A stretch of DNA of 64,000 bases from JBBQXK01 sp038209775 (GTDB taxonomy: Bacteria; Pseudomonadota; Alphaproteobacteria; Rhodobacterales; Rhodobacteraceae), in NCBI GenBank assembly GCA_038209775.1, contig JBBQXK010000007.1:59682-123681 (forward strand), written 5' to 3'. Each line of letters starts with the position of its first letter. Position 1 is the first letter of the stretch. Positions 8,611 through 17,811 of the stretch are shown piece by piece. Under the pieces are notes generated by a model that did not search any database, was not told the DNA's origin, and was given only the letters and a program-made list of their open reading frames with translations. The position numbers and the translations under genes were made by a program.

Positions 8611-9732
8611 ATGCCTGACACCCCCCTCACCTCTGACCACGCCCAGTTGCACGACACCCTCGTCGCGCGCCGCTATTTCGCGACCTTCGACCAGATTGTC
8701 GGCCACCTCGCCCGGGTCGCAGCCGAACTGGAAACCGAAGGGCAACTGACGCGGGTCGAGGCGCGCATCGTCGGTGGCTATATCACCGCCCTCGCCCGCA
8801 CCTTCCGCGCGCTCTCGCTCAAATACATGATGACCGGGCGCACCGACGGCCCCCTGCCCGGCAAGCCCACATTTGACCGCCACGACAGCGGCTTTCCCGT
8901 GGCGCAGGAACTGATGGTGATGGCCAACGATGCCCTGCAGACCGACCGGCACCTTGCCGGCATGGCCTCGGACGCGGAACTGAAAGACCGCATGATCCGC
9001 CAGATTGTCGGCGACCTCACCATTCCCACGCAGTTGCAATTCGCCCTGTCACAGCGCCTGTACTACCAGACACTGAAGGACGGCGGCCTGTTCTGGCCCC
9101 GCAACGACCCCGCAGCACAATGGCTGGGCGAGGGGGGCGGGCGCAAGCGTTGGCTCCTGACCTGGGCCGTGTACGATACGCAGATGAATCTGCCCATCGT
9201 CTATCTGATGGACGTCGAGGAATCCGGCAAGTCGCCCTTGCCCACCTCGACCAGCCGCTGGCCCGCCGTGCAGGCGCACCTGATGGCGCAATCGGTGGCG
9301 GGGCTGAAACTTCTGACCATCGCGCAGGGGTTCGACACCGATTTCCCCGACATCCACCCCAAACGCCTGCGCCGCCTGACACTTGGCCCAATGCATTCCG
9401 CCGGATTCACCCTGCAATCCGGCCCCATCGGCGCCATCCTGACCGAGGCGATGGCCCCCGAGGGGCAGGATTGGGCGCTGATCTGGACGGTCGAGGATCT
9501 GGTCTCCGAACGTGAAGAAGAGGTGTCGACCGGCTGGTTCTCGGCCGCACAGCGCCAGATCTGGGCGCTGGACCCGGTGCGCGGGGTCGACACCGGGGCG
9601 ACGCAGATCGATCAGATGGCGATCCTGCCCGAGGTGGTTTTTCAAGTGCTGTCCGAACGCAACCCGCCCGGGTTCCGCGATGTGCGGAAATTTGTGGTGG
9701 GGGCGGGCGGCAGGCTCATTTCGCAGAGGTAG
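8611..9732 (+). CDS. Uncharacterised 373-residue protein of the AAA+ locus
   Basis: Soluble protein without signal peptide or membrane span. An N-terminal helical half (about residues 1-140, LHDTLVARRYF ... ARIVGGYITALARTF) is followed by a mixed alpha/beta half with WLLTWAVYDTQMNLPIVYLMD and a C-terminal tail rich in beta-strand-like segments. The frame is open from 8509, but ATG 8611 gives the natural acidic start MPDTPLTSDH and leaves 16 nt after the previous stop. The stop abuts the ATG of the AAA+ ATPase with no gap. I do not recognise the family. Confidence 0.6.
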   Translation: MPDTPLTSDHAQLHDTLVARRYFATFDQIVGHLARVAAELETEGQLTRVEARIVGGYITALARTFRALSLKYMMTGRTDGPLPGKPTFDRHDSGFPVAQELMVMANDALQTDRHLAGMASDAELKDRMIRQIVGDLTIPTQLQFALSQRLYYQTLKDGGLFWPRNDPAAQWLGEGGGRKRWLLTWAVYDTQMNLPIVYLMDVEESGKSPLPTSTSRWPAVQAHLMAQSVAGLKLLTIAQGFDTDFPDIHPKRLRRLTLGPMHSAGFTLQSGPIGAILTEAMAPEGQDWALIWTVEDLVSEREEEVSTGWFSAAQRQIWALDPVRGVDTGATQIDQMAILPEVVFQVLSERNPPGFRDVRKFVVGAGGRLISQR

Positions 9733-11667
9733 ATGATGACCCCACGCGACACGATGGAACTGCGCGAAGATACAATCCGGGCGCAATATGAACATGCGTT
9801 AGGAATGCTGACCGGGTTCGACCACGCCCCCCGTTTGGCCAAACCCTCGGCCCCTGTCGCGACAGGCGAAACCTCACCCGGCATCTCTGCCACCCGTCCC
9901 CGCTTCCGCTCCACCACCCCCGGCCTCATCACTCGCCCCACCGCCCGCCCCGGCGGCGTGCGCCTGATTGACCGGGTGGAAGGGACAGGCGACGGTCTGG
10001 TGTCGCCGGTCCAAGCGGCGGCACTGTCGGCCCTGCGACGCGGCCTTGCGATTGCGCTGGCGATGGCCGAGACGTTTTCGGCACAGTCCGGGCTTGCCGA
10101 ATTGAAGAAAGCCAACCTTGAGGCGCGCCTGCCCGAGGGCCGAAAGGCCGAGTTTACCGAGCTGTTGGCCGCCGAAGCGATGGTTTCCTTACATGTGTTC
10201 GCAAACGCCACCGCTTTCCTTCTGGCCCCCCATCTTGGGTCGGTCACGGTCGAGGTGGGCGCGGTTGAAGAGGTGCTGACCGACAACACCCCCCTCGCCC
10301 TGCAAGGGGCCCTGTGGGAACTGGATCAGGACATCGCCACCCACGCCACCGACGAAACCCGCCTTGTCGCCACCATCGCCGCCTTTTCCGAGGCGCTGAT
10401 GGAGAAAGTGAGCCTTCGTTCACAAACCGCTGCCCGCGTGGCTGGCTTTGCCGCCGGATCGTGGAAGGTCGACGCGGACAACCTCACCCTCTCGGGCTTC
10501 AAACCCGCCCGCACGGCCAAGGGCACGGCCCTGTCGATGCAATTCAAGAAGCCGAACGAAGTGATCGGCAACCACATCGCCAAGTATCAGGCGCTGCGCC
10601 TGTCCAAGATGCTGATGGCCTACGATTTCGACCGCAAACTCAACCCCTTTGCCGAGGTGGGGGGCTTCATCTTTACCTTCATGGGCGACGGCAAGCCCGG
10701 CACGGGCAAGACCACGCTGATCCAGATGATGGCAGGATTACTCAATGATTACTGCAAGGTAGCGGGATATCCCTTCCGCTATCAGAACTTCAGCATCGAC
10801 CAGATCGACAGCTATCAGGGCAAGTCCGGCCAGAACGCCAAGGCCTTCATCGACAACATCCTTGACCCATCCGTGATCGCATTCGGCACCATCGACGACA
10901 TCGACCAGGTCGCCGGCAAACGCGGTGACCGGCAATCGTCGGCGGGCCAGCAAGAGGTGACGGCGGTGTTCATGGGCGCCTTTGCCGGCGCGAATACCGT
11001 AGTGCGGGGCAATTGCACGTTCGGGATGTTCAGTAACTACCCCGAAAACGTGGACGACGCCCTGCGCCAGCGGGCAGGTGCGCGGTTTCTTGTGGACGGC
11101 CCGATTTCCCGCGAGGATTACATCGACATTCTGGCGCTGTTGCTGGGCAAGAACCACGGCATTCCCCTGGGCGACCATGACCTGTACGCCAGCCAGGAAA
11201 TCAAACGCGCCGTGTCGGCCAGTTTCGAAAGCCACGGACGGCCCAAGGAGGACGGGCTGATTGCCGTGTGGGACAAGGTCGCGGCCGAGGTTGGCCCCTT
11301 GGACACCATCGCCAAGATCGGCCGCTATTTGAAGGCCATTCAAGAGGCCGACGAGCGGTTCACCGGACGTGCTATCAAGAACATCACCGACGCGGTGAAG
11401 GTGCGGGCGATGGATTTCGAATTGCCGGATGAATGGATGGAGAAGCCCGACCTGTTCCTGTTCAAGGGGTACGACGAAAAGGCCGCGATGATAAAGGGGC
11501 TGGCCAAACCGATCACGGTGGAAATGGTGATCCAGGAGGTCAACCGTTATGCTGACTCTGAGTTCCGCTATGCCGACAAGTCGGATGAGGTGGCTATTGC
11601 GGGGATGGTACGAGATTACCAGCGGACGGAAGAGGCGAAGAAGCGCTATTTGGGGGGGAAGGGGTGA
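9733..11667 (+). CDS. AAA+ family ATPase, core of unknown locus
   Basis: 644 residues. The N-terminal half (about 1-300) is helical and family-specific. The ATPase core starts with Walker A GDGKPGTGKTT (about residues 318-328), an unusual Walker-B-like AFGTIDDID (383-391) with Asp where Glu is typical, a sensor-1-like FGMFSNYPEN, and DDALRQRAGAR (441-451), which carries the likely arginine finger and resembles RQR motifs of AAA+ unfoldases and remodelers. No protease or nuclease domain is fused. It is the only recognisable enzyme in the locus, flanked without gaps by the 373-residue protein and a membrane protein, so energy-driven remodelling of a membrane-associated partner is a fair hypothesis. 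Confidence 0.72.
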   Translation: MMTPRDTMELREDTIRAQYEHALGMLTGFDHAPRLAKPSAPVATGETSPGISATRPRFRSTTPGLITRPTARPGGVRLIDRVEGTGDGLVSPVQAAALSALRRGLAIALAMAETFSAQSGLAELKKANLEARLPEGRKAEFTELLAAEAMVSLHVFANATAFLLAPHLGSVTVEVGAVEEVLTDNTPLALQGALWELDQDIATHATDETRLVATIAAFSEALMEKVSLRSQTAARVAGFAAGSWKVDADNLTLSGFKPARTAKGTALSMQFKKPNEVIGNHIAKYQALRLSKMLMAYDFDRKLNPFAEVGGFIFTFMGDGKPGTGKTTLIQMMAGLLNDYCKVAGYPFRYQNFSIDQIDSYQGKSGQNAKAFIDNILDPSVIAFGTIDDIDQVAGKRGDRQSSAGQQEVTAVFMGAFAGANTVVRGNCTFGMFSNYPENVDDALRQRAGARFLVDGPISREDYIDILALLLGKNHGIPLGDHDLYASQEIKRAVSASFESHGRPKEDGLIAVWDKVAAEVGPLDTIAKIGRYLKAIQEADERFTGRAIKNITDAVKVRAMDFELPDEWMEKPDLFLFKGYDEKAAMIKGLAKPITVEMVIQEVNRYADSEFRYADKSDEVAIAGMVRDYQRTEEAKKRYLGGKG

Positions 11668-12146
11668 TGACAAGACAACCTCATACCCAAACCGCACTAT
11701 GGGCTTTGGCCGCGATGGCCGCGATAACGGTCTGGGCGATCTGGCGCTTGAATGCCCATTGGCAGGGCCTTCCGCAATATGAGGCATGGACAAGGCTTGC
11801 GATCTGGCTCGGAATCTCGTGCTGTGTAACCGGCGGACTGGCGGCGCGAGCAGTAATGCAGCGCGATGCCTGGTTCAAACCGCTGTCGCTTTGGTTTCTG
11901 GCACACGCTGGATGTGCTTTTTTGGTCGTCATGACAATGATGGGCGGTGGCGGGACCGGGCCACTTCCTTGGGCAGCGTTGATCTGGATGCTGACAGCTG
12001 TCGGGTGGGTACCCGCGTTTTTCTGGGCCTTTGCCGGGGCCTTGCTTGTCGTGTCGCTGTTTCCCTCAAAGACGCGCGCAGACGATCCTTTTCAATTGAG
12101 CCGCTGGGGCGATCCTGCCTTCCGCAATCGCGACGATGATCGGTAA
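11667..12146 (+). CDS. Four-TM membrane protein of the AAA+ locus
   Basis: 159 residues with about four hydrophobic segments (around 10-27, 43-61, 75-95 and 103-135). It starts in the TGATG overlap with the ATPase stop; a GTG three bases earlier is the alternative. No family signature recognised. Overlap with the ATPase gene implies translational coupling and a shared role. Confidence 0.55.
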   Translation: MTRQPHTQTALWALAAMAAITVWAIWRLNAHWQGLPQYEAWTRLAIWLGISCCVTGGLAARAVMQRDAWFKPLSLWFLAHAGCAFLVVMTMMGGGGTGPLPWAALIWMLTAVGWVPAFFWAFAGALLVVSLFPSKTRADDPFQLSRWGDPAFRNRDDDR

Positions 12147-12155
12147 GGTAGCACA

Positions 12156-13517
12156 TTGAAACGCCTCATCGCCCACGGCCTCATGTTCGGGAACCTCGTC
12201 GAGGTCTCCTCCCCTGCCCTCATCGAACGCTACAACCGCGCGATGAAGCATCTGTCGGGCAAGACCACAGCCCTCACCGATTTCCACATCGACATCTCGG
12301 GCTACTCGCCCGAGATCGGCGACGAACTCAGCGATGACCTCTATCTCAACCCCAACGGCTGTAACCGGCAGTTCATCCTGCTGACGACGGCGCAAAAGAC
12401 GGCCCCCCTCCTCAACAGCAAATTCTCCACCTCGCGCGGCATCCTCACCCAGTTCATTGACACGAACGAGGCGCAATTGTTCGCCCTGACCGCCCGCGAT
12501 GCGGTGGCGGGCGAATTGCAGAACTCAGTCTATGATGTCGCAACCCCCGCCAGCCTGTTCGACATCCGGCAAATCACGGTTGAGGCTGATACCATCGGCG
12601 GCCATGTCGCCGATGCGGGGAAACTGGCGCGGATGATTGACCGGTTCCGCAAAGAACCCGACGGCTGGCGCGACGATGTGCTGATTGCCGACATGATCGG
12701 GCTGGCCAAGAAAACCGGCGACGTGACGCGGGTGCCGATTGCCCTGCCCGCGATGACCTTTCAGCAGGCCAACTACTGGACCAGCCTGTTCGGCGGCCTT
12801 TACATCTTTCGCAGCGTCAAGGCACCGGCGGCGATCACCGTCGCCCCGCGCGCCACCATCGGCAAGCTGCCGATTGCCAACACGTTTGACCTGCGCCAAA
12901 GGAACCAGATTGCCGAATGGCTGACCCGGAACGATCTGGTCGAACCCATCGTCAAGGCGCGCGGCATGGATACGGCGGCGGTGCTGCGCCAGAAGATGGA
13001 TTTCATCCTGGTCGATGCCGCCGATGCGCTGAACCTTGATCTGGGCCAGGCCACCCGCACCGACCTGCGCAAGATCGCGCACCGGATCGGCCACGCGCTG
13101 CCTGACGAATTCACCGGGCTTGGCGCACTTCTGCGCTGGGTCGAGGGGGGCGGCGACTGGCCCGATATGACCTCGGCGCATCCCGCGTATTTCTATTCGC
13201 TCCGCTCAAAACCCCATGCCGACCGTGATCTGGTGAACATGCTGTTGTCCGAACTGGCGCCTTTGGACGTGCGGCAACTCTACATCACCCACAAAGAGCT
13301 GTTCTATGCCACCTACGCCACATGGTCCGACCGCAAGCGCGGCTATGTGGCCGACTTCCTTGCGCGTGAATATGCGGTTGACCGGCAAGGCGCCCGCGCG
13401 GCCCTCTTTGGCCCCGAGCCGGGCATGGACGCAAGTCATCGGCCCGACCCCGCGCCGGCACCCTCGATGATCGACCTTGTCGGCCCCTGGGGTTCGGTGC
13501 GGAGGGCACAAAGATGA
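12156..13517 (+). CDS. DUF6638-like protein of the AAA+ locus (TTG start)
   Basis: 453 residues, soluble. The N-terminal sequence MKRLIAHGLMFGNLVEV and the block DFHIDISGYSPEIGDELSDD are, from memory, typical of the family labelled DUF6638 in Rhodobacterales; the function is unknown. The only start giving that conserved N-terminus is TTG 12156, nine bases after the previous stop; a GGTAAGG stretch ahead could serve as ribosome binding site. The gene overlaps the next one by four bases (ATGA). There are no catalytic motifs I can assign. Confidence 0.65.
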   Translation: MKRLIAHGLMFGNLVEVSSPALIERYNRAMKHLSGKTTALTDFHIDISGYSPEIGDELSDDLYLNPNGCNRQFILLTTAQKTAPLLNSKFSTSRGILTQFIDTNEAQLFALTARDAVAGELQNSVYDVATPASLFDIRQITVEADTIGGHVADAGKLARMIDRFRKEPDGWRDDVLIADMIGLAKKTGDVTRVPIALPAMTFQQANYWTSLFGGLYIFRSVKAPAAITVAPRATIGKLPIANTFDLRQRNQIAEWLTRNDLVEPIVKARGMDTAAVLRQKMDFILVDAADALNLDLGQATRTDLRKIAHRIGHALPDEFTGLGALLRWVEGGGDWPDMTSAHPAYFYSLRSKPHADRDLVNMLLSELAPLDVRQLYITHKELFYATYATWSDRKRGYVADFLAREYAVDRQGARAALFGPEPGMDASHRPDPAPAPSMIDLVGPWGSVRRAQR

Positions 13518-13780
13518 TCTTCGGCTGGATACGCCTGTTGCTGATGGCGCTGGTATTCCTTGGCATCATCTATTTTCTGGTGTCCGTCTACTCCCGCTCG
13601 GTCCGGCGCGAACGGCTGGAGAAACGCTTTGACGCGGGGGGTGTGGAGGGCGACCGCGATACCTATATCGCAGATGGCATGCAGCACTATGAGCGTGGCC
13701 TGCGCAAGAAACTGATCTGGCTGGTCATCATCCTGCCACTGGTGGCGATGGCGCTGACGGTCTATTTCGTGAACTGGTAA
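13514..13780 (+). CDS. Small two-TM membrane protein
   Basis: 88 residues with an N-terminal span (about 4-24), a charged, Arg/Glu-rich middle (YSRSVRRERLEKRF) and a C-terminal span (about 66-86). The ATGA overlap with the DUF6638-like gene ties it to the locus. Both ends sit in the membrane and the polar middle presumably faces the cytoplasm. No known family. Confidence 0.55.
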   Translation: MIFGWIRLLLMALVFLGIIYFLVSVYSRSVRRERLEKRFDAGGVEGDRDTYIADGMQHYERGLRKKLIWLVIILPLVAMALTVYFVNW

Positions 13781-13796
13781 GATAGGGGCGGGTGCG

Positions 13797-14483
13797 ATGT
13801 GGTGGTATCTGAAATGGGGGTTCCGCGCGGTGGTGGTGGCCTTTGTCGCGGCCTTCCTGCACTACACCATGCCGCAGCATGACATCGTCGCGGTGATCAA
13901 CACCTACAACAAGAACACCCCCATCGGCGCCAACTGGATGTTCTATTCTATCGAGGATACCGGCACCGGGGTCGAGACGACCGCCACCCTGCGCGACATC
14001 CGCTATATCGACGCGGTCTACCCCGACGGCGCCTCGGTCATGGTCTACCGGAACGAGGATACCGGCTGGTTCTGGCCGCCCTATTTCAAATGGGACAGCA
14101 GCACCCTTCAGGCCGAGGCGACGAACGTCAAATCCGACAAGGCCAACCCGCAATGGGTGTCGGTCACACATTACGGCTGGCGCCTGCCGATCTTTTCCAT
14201 CTTCCCGAACGCGGTGTCGATCCGTCCGGTCAGCGGGCCTGACGTGACGATCATCCCATGGGTCAACATCGTGATCCTCTCCATGCTGGCGTTCCTCTTC
14301 ATCATGGCGCGGATGATGATCGCGCAGTTCCGCGAACGCATGGTCGATCCGGCTGTCGACCGGATGGCGCAGACGTGGGACGCCGTCGATGCCCGCGCCG
14401 ATGCCGCGCGTGACCGTGCAGGCGGCGTCTGGGGCCGCTTCACCGGCTGGCTTGGCACCTGGCGCGGCAAACCCCGGCGATAG
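13797..14483 (+). CDS. DUF1523-like membrane protein, last gene of the AAA+ locus
   Basis: 228 residues. An N-terminal membrane span (WGFRAVVVAFVAAFLHYTMP) precedes a periplasmic-looking domain of about 140 residues (QHDIVAVINTYNKN, DIRYIDAVYPDG, VTHYGWRLPIFSIFPNA), then a second span (about 158-180) and a cytoplasmic helical tail. The HYTMPQHDIV start is what I associate with DUF1523 proteins, of unknown function. It lies 16 nt after the preceding gene and closes the eight-gene run; a palindromic intergenic element follows. Confidence 0.65.
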   Translation: MWWYLKWGFRAVVVAFVAAFLHYTMPQHDIVAVINTYNKNTPIGANWMFYSIEDTGTGVETTATLRDIRYIDAVYPDGASVMVYRNEDTGWFWPPYFKWDSSTLQAEATNVKSDKANPQWVSVTHYGWRLPIFSIFPNAVSIRPVSGPDVTIIPWVNIVILSMLAFLFIMARMMIAQFRERMVDPAVDRMAQTWDAVDARADAARDRAGGVWGRFTGWLGTWRGKPRR

Positions 14484-14485
14484 AC

Positions 14486-14547
14486 CCGTTCCCCTTTTTC
14501 TGTCCCTAAGTATCCCACGGGGGGCGCGGGGGGTGTGAAACCCCCCG
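14486..14547 (-). repeat. Intergenic palindrome + GGATACTT element, copy B
   Basis: Read on the minus strand, beyond the GMC oxidoreductase stop: a hairpin (CGGGGGG / CCCCCCG, 14527-14533 and 14541-14547) followed by CCCCCCGTGGGATACTTAGG and an A-rich tail (14486-14526). It matches copy A at 5802-5848 in order and spacing (stop codon, G/C palindrome, CCCCCG..GGATAYTT, purine-rich end). Confidence 0.55.
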
Positions 14548-14560
14548 TTCCTGCCCGATG

Positions 14561-16171
14561 TCACACGCCCCGCCCTTGCAGAATCATTGCCGCCGCCCGT
14601 TCCGCAATCATGATCGTCGGCGCGTTGGTGTTGCCCCCCACGATCCGCGGCATCACGCTTGCATCCACCACCCGCAACCCTTGCAGACCATGCACCCGCA
14701 GGTCCGGCCCCGTCACCGCCATGCCGTCCCGCCCCATCCGGCAGGTCCCCACCGGGTGATAGATCGTATCGGCCCGCGCCCGGATATCCGCCTCAAGTGC
14801 CCGGTCACTGCCATCATGCGGATACAACCGCCTGCCCCGCCAGGGCGCCAGCGCCGCCCCCTCCAGCACCCGCTCCATCAGCCGAACGCCCGCCATCAGC
14901 GTTGTCAGGTCGCGCGGGTCCGACAGATAGCCGGGGTCGATCCGGGGCGGGCTGACGGGGTTCGCATCCATCAGCCCCACACTCCCCCGGCTTGCCGGCC
15001 GCAGCACGCAGACGTGGCTCGAATACCCATCCGCGAGGTGAATCCGGCGCAGATGGTCGTCGACGATGCCCACCACGAAATGCACCTGCAAGTCCGGTCG
15101 CGCCAGCCCCGGGTCCGACCGCAGGAATGCCCCCGCCTCGGCCATCGGCGAAGCGAACAGCCCCTCGCCGCTCCGCCGCCAGTCGAAGCCCGCCCGCACC
15201 AGCCGCATCAATCCCGCCGGGTTCAGCCCCACCACATCGGCGCGCCGCGACCGCCAGGTCAGCGTATGGTCCAGATGGTCCTGCAAATTCTGCCCCACGC
15301 CCGGCAGATCATGCACCACCGCCACCCCTTGCGCCCGCAGCGCCGCCTCCGGCCCCACCCCCGACAGCATCAGAACCTGCGGCGACCCGAACGCGCCCAG
15401 CGACAGGATCACCTCGCGCCGCGCCCGCAACGCCACCGGTTGCCGCCCGCGCCGCACCTCCAGCCCCGTCGCTCGCCGGCTGTCAAACGTCACGCGCTGC
15501 ACCCGGGTGCCGGTCATCACCGTCAGGTTTGGCCGCCCCATCACCGGATGCAGATAGGCCGCAGCCGCCGAACACCGCTCACCCTTGCGCGGCCCATCGT
15601 GGAACTGCGTCACCTGATACAGCCCCGCCCCCTCTTGCCGGGGCCCATTGAAATCGTCGTTCTCCTCGATCTGCAACGCCGCCGCCGCCTCGACAAAGGC
15701 CCGCGAAATCGCCCGCGGCTGGCGCTGGTCAGCCACCTGCAGCGGGCCATCCGCACCATGCAGGGCCGATGCCCCCCGCGCATTCCCCTCGGCCTTCACG
15801 AACCAGGGCTGCACCGATGCCCAGTCCCACCCTTCGGCACCTGCATCCGCCCATTCGTCATAATCCGACGGGTGCCCCCGCACATACAGCATCGCGTTGA
15901 TCGCCGACGACCCGCCCAGCGCCCGCCCACGCGGCTGAAACCCCCGCCGCCCGTTCAGCCCTGCCTGCGGCACGGTGTGCAGCGCCCAGTTGTTGATCTT
16001 CGGTCGCCCCGACACCATCGCCGCCACCATCGCCGGCGCCCGGACCAAGAAACCCCGCCCCTCTCCCCCCGCCTCGACCAGACAGACCGTCACCGCCGGA
16101 TCCTCCGACAGCCGCGCCGCCAGCACCGACCCCGCCGACCCGCCCCCCGCGATGACATAATCGTACTCCAT
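14561..16171 (-). CDS. GMC-family FAD oxidoreductase (choline/alcohol dehydrogenase-like)
   Basis: 536-residue flavoprotein of the glucose-methanol-choline family. Visible are the N-terminal ADP-binding motif VIAGGGSAGSVLAARLSED, the GMC signature regions (GGSSAINAMLYVRGHPSDYDEWA), the C-terminal HPVGTCRMG with the catalytic His region, and VVDASVMPRIVGGNTNAPT followed by AERAAAMI. Length fits BetA/AlkJ-type members. Whether it oxidises choline, an alcohol or a polyol cannot be told; a betaine-type operon lies about 5 kb away but is not contiguous. It diverges from the imelysin operon. Confidence 0.88.
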   Translation of the reverse strand: MEYDYVIAGGGSAGSVLAARLSEDPAVTVCLVEAGGEGRGFLVRAPAMVAAMVSGRPKINNWALHTVPQAGLNGRRGFQPRGRALGGSSAINAMLYVRGHPSDYDEWADAGAEGWDWASVQPWFVKAEGNARGASALHGADGPLQVADQRQPRAISRAFVEAAAALQIEENDDFNGPRQEGAGLYQVTQFHDGPRKGERCSAAAAYLHPVMGRPNLTVMTGTRVQRVTFDSRRATGLEVRRGRQPVALRARREVILSLGAFGSPQVLMLSGVGPEAALRAQGVAVVHDLPGVGQNLQDHLDHTLTWRSRRADVVGLNPAGLMRLVRAGFDWRRSGEGLFASPMAEAGAFLRSDPGLARPDLQVHFVVGIVDDHLRRIHLADGYSSHVCVLRPASRGSVGLMDANPVSPPRIDPGYLSDPRDLTTLMAGVRLMERVLEGAALAPWRGRRLYPHDGSDRALEADIRARADTIYHPVGTCRMGRDGMAVTGPDLRVHGLQGLRVVDASVMPRIVGGNTNAPTIMIAERAAAMILQGRGV

Positions 16172-16484
16172 CCCCCGACCCTACACCCCCCGGCGCATCC
16201 TGCAACGCCCGGCTTTGATGCCAAAGTGTATGTACAGATGTAATACGGATGCTGTACGGACCGCATACGCAGCGAATACGCCAAAAACCACGACTTTCCA
16301 GCAGGTTACGCCCTTCCTCGCCCCGCTACGAACCCGCGGCATTTACCCGATCTTCATCAGTTCGGTCGCTGTCCGAAAAGTTTCCAACTCACCCATTTCC
16401 CGATCAAAAGAATCGGCCTTTACCTATCCGACCAATTTTGTCATCTTCTCCGGAAACCCCCCGTGGCCAGCCAAGGACCACCCC
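16172..16484. other. Divergent intergenic region before the imelysin operon
   Basis: 313 nt between the GMC gene and the imelysin operon, noticeably lower in GC than the flanks, so it should hold both promoters. I looked for Irr/ICE-type, Fur-type and RirA-type operators, which would be expected for an iron operon, and found no convincing match. A TGTACAG ... CTGTACGG pair (about 16232-16260) is the only visible symmetry. Confidence 0.5.
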
Positions 16485-17735
16485 ATGCGCGCCCTTCTCC
16501 TCGTCCTGTCCTCCACCCTTGCCGCCCCCGCCCTCGCCGCCGATCCGGCCGTCGTCGCCAACACCTACGCCGACATCGCCGAGGCGACCTATGGCGACAG
16601 CCTGACCACCGCCCTTGCCCTGCAAACCGCCGTCACGGCCCTTGTCGCCACCCCCACCCCCGAAACCCTCACCGCCGCCCGCAGCGCCTGGCTCGCATCG
16701 CGTGTGCCCTATCAACAGTCCGAGGCGTTCCGTTTCGGCAACCCGGTCGTCGATGACTGGGAGGGCCGCGTGAACTCCTGGCCCCTGGACGAAGGGCTGA
16801 TCGACTATGTGGATGCCGGAAAGGTGGCCTCCGAAGAAAACCCGCTGGCTACGCTCAACGTCATCGCAACGCCGAAATTCATCTTGTCTGGCAATACGAT
16901 AGACGCAACCACCATCACCCCCACCCTGATCTCGGGCACCCTGCAAGAGGCTGACGGCATCGAATCCAACGTGGCCTCCGGCTATCACGCCATCGAATTC
17001 CTGCTCTGGGGCCAGGACCTCAACGGCAGCAACGCAGGGGCCGGCAACCGCCCCCACACCGACTTTGCCCCCGGCGACGGTTGCACCAACGGCAACTGCG
17101 ACCGCCGCGCCGCCTATCTTGTGGCCGCGACGGACCTTCTGGTCAGCGATCTTACCTACATCACCGGCGTCTGGGGGCCGGGCGGCGTGGGCCGCATGGC
17201 CGTCACCTCCGACCCAAAGGCCGGCCTTCTGATGATGCTGACCGGCATGGGCAGCCTTGGTTACGGCGAACTGGCCGGTCAGCGGATGCGCCTTGGCCTG
17301 ATGCTGAACGACCCCGAGGAAGAGCATGACTGCTTTTCCGACAACACCCACAATAGCCATTATTATGATGGGCTTGGCATCCGGAACGTCTACCTCGGAC
17401 GCTACATGCGCACCGATGGAACCCTCGTCTCGGGCCCCTCGCTGTCCGCCCTTGTGGCCGCCGCCGACCCCGCCGTGGACACCCGCCTCAAGGCCGAACT
17501 TGACGCCTCGGTCGCGGCACTGGGGGCAATCAAGACGGCGGCAGAGGGGGGGTTCAGCTATGACATGATGCTGGCCCCCGGCAATGCCGAAGGTGAGGTG
17601 CTGGTGATGGGCGCGGTCAATGCGCTGGTGACGCAAACCGCGTCCATCGAGCGCGCGGTGGCGGCGCTTGGCCTGTCGAAGGTCGGCTTCGAAGGCTCCG
17701 ACAGCCTCGACAACCCCACGGCGGTGTTCCAGTAA
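16485..17735 (+). CDS. Imelysin-family (M75/IrpA-like) periplasmic protein
   Basis: 416 residues with a signal peptide (MRALLLVLSSTLAAPALAA). The family's GxHxxE motif is present as GYHAIE (G166, H168, E171). An N-terminal block SRVPYQQSEAFRFGNPVVDDWEG and the WPLDEGLIDYVD stretch are typical of long imelysins. Family members bind or help take up iron at the cell envelope; peptidase activity is doubtful. The frame is open upstream to 16215, but the ATG at 16485 gives the signal peptide. It is the first gene of a four-gene operon. Confidence 0.88.
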   Translation: MRALLLVLSSTLAAPALAADPAVVANTYADIAEATYGDSLTTALALQTAVTALVATPTPETLTAARSAWLASRVPYQQSEAFRFGNPVVDDWEGRVNSWPLDEGLIDYVDAGKVASEENPLATLNVIATPKFILSGNTIDATTITPTLISGTLQEADGIESNVASGYHAIEFLLWGQDLNGSNAGAGNRPHTDFAPGDGCTNGNCDRRAAYLVAATDLLVSDLTYITGVWGPGGVGRMAVTSDPKAGLLMMLTGMGSLGYGELAGQRMRLGLMLNDPEEEHDCFSDNTHNSHYYDGLGIRNVYLGRYMRTDGTLVSGPSLSALVAAADPAVDTRLKAELDASVAALGAIKTAAEGGFSYDMMLAPGNAEGEVLVMGAVNALVTQTASIERAVAALGLSKVGFEGSDSLDNPTAVFQ

Positions 17736-17811
17736 ACAGGGTGCGTCACTGGCGTTGTTGCAGTGCCACCCTGTCCCGGCCACACTGCGCCTGACCGACA
17801 AGGGAACGGAA

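Noticed and set aside
8611..14483. The AAA+ locus as a known defence system or a type VI/gas-vesicle cluster
   Set aside because: No nuclease, protease, MoxR-VWA pair, tail-like or gas-vesicle proteins are present; the motifs fit none of these.
14558..16243. 561-residue plus-strand open frame opposite the GMC oxidoreductase
   Set aside because: Pro/Arg/His-rich composition and no family motifs; it is the GC-driven antisense shadow of a clear flavoprotein gene.
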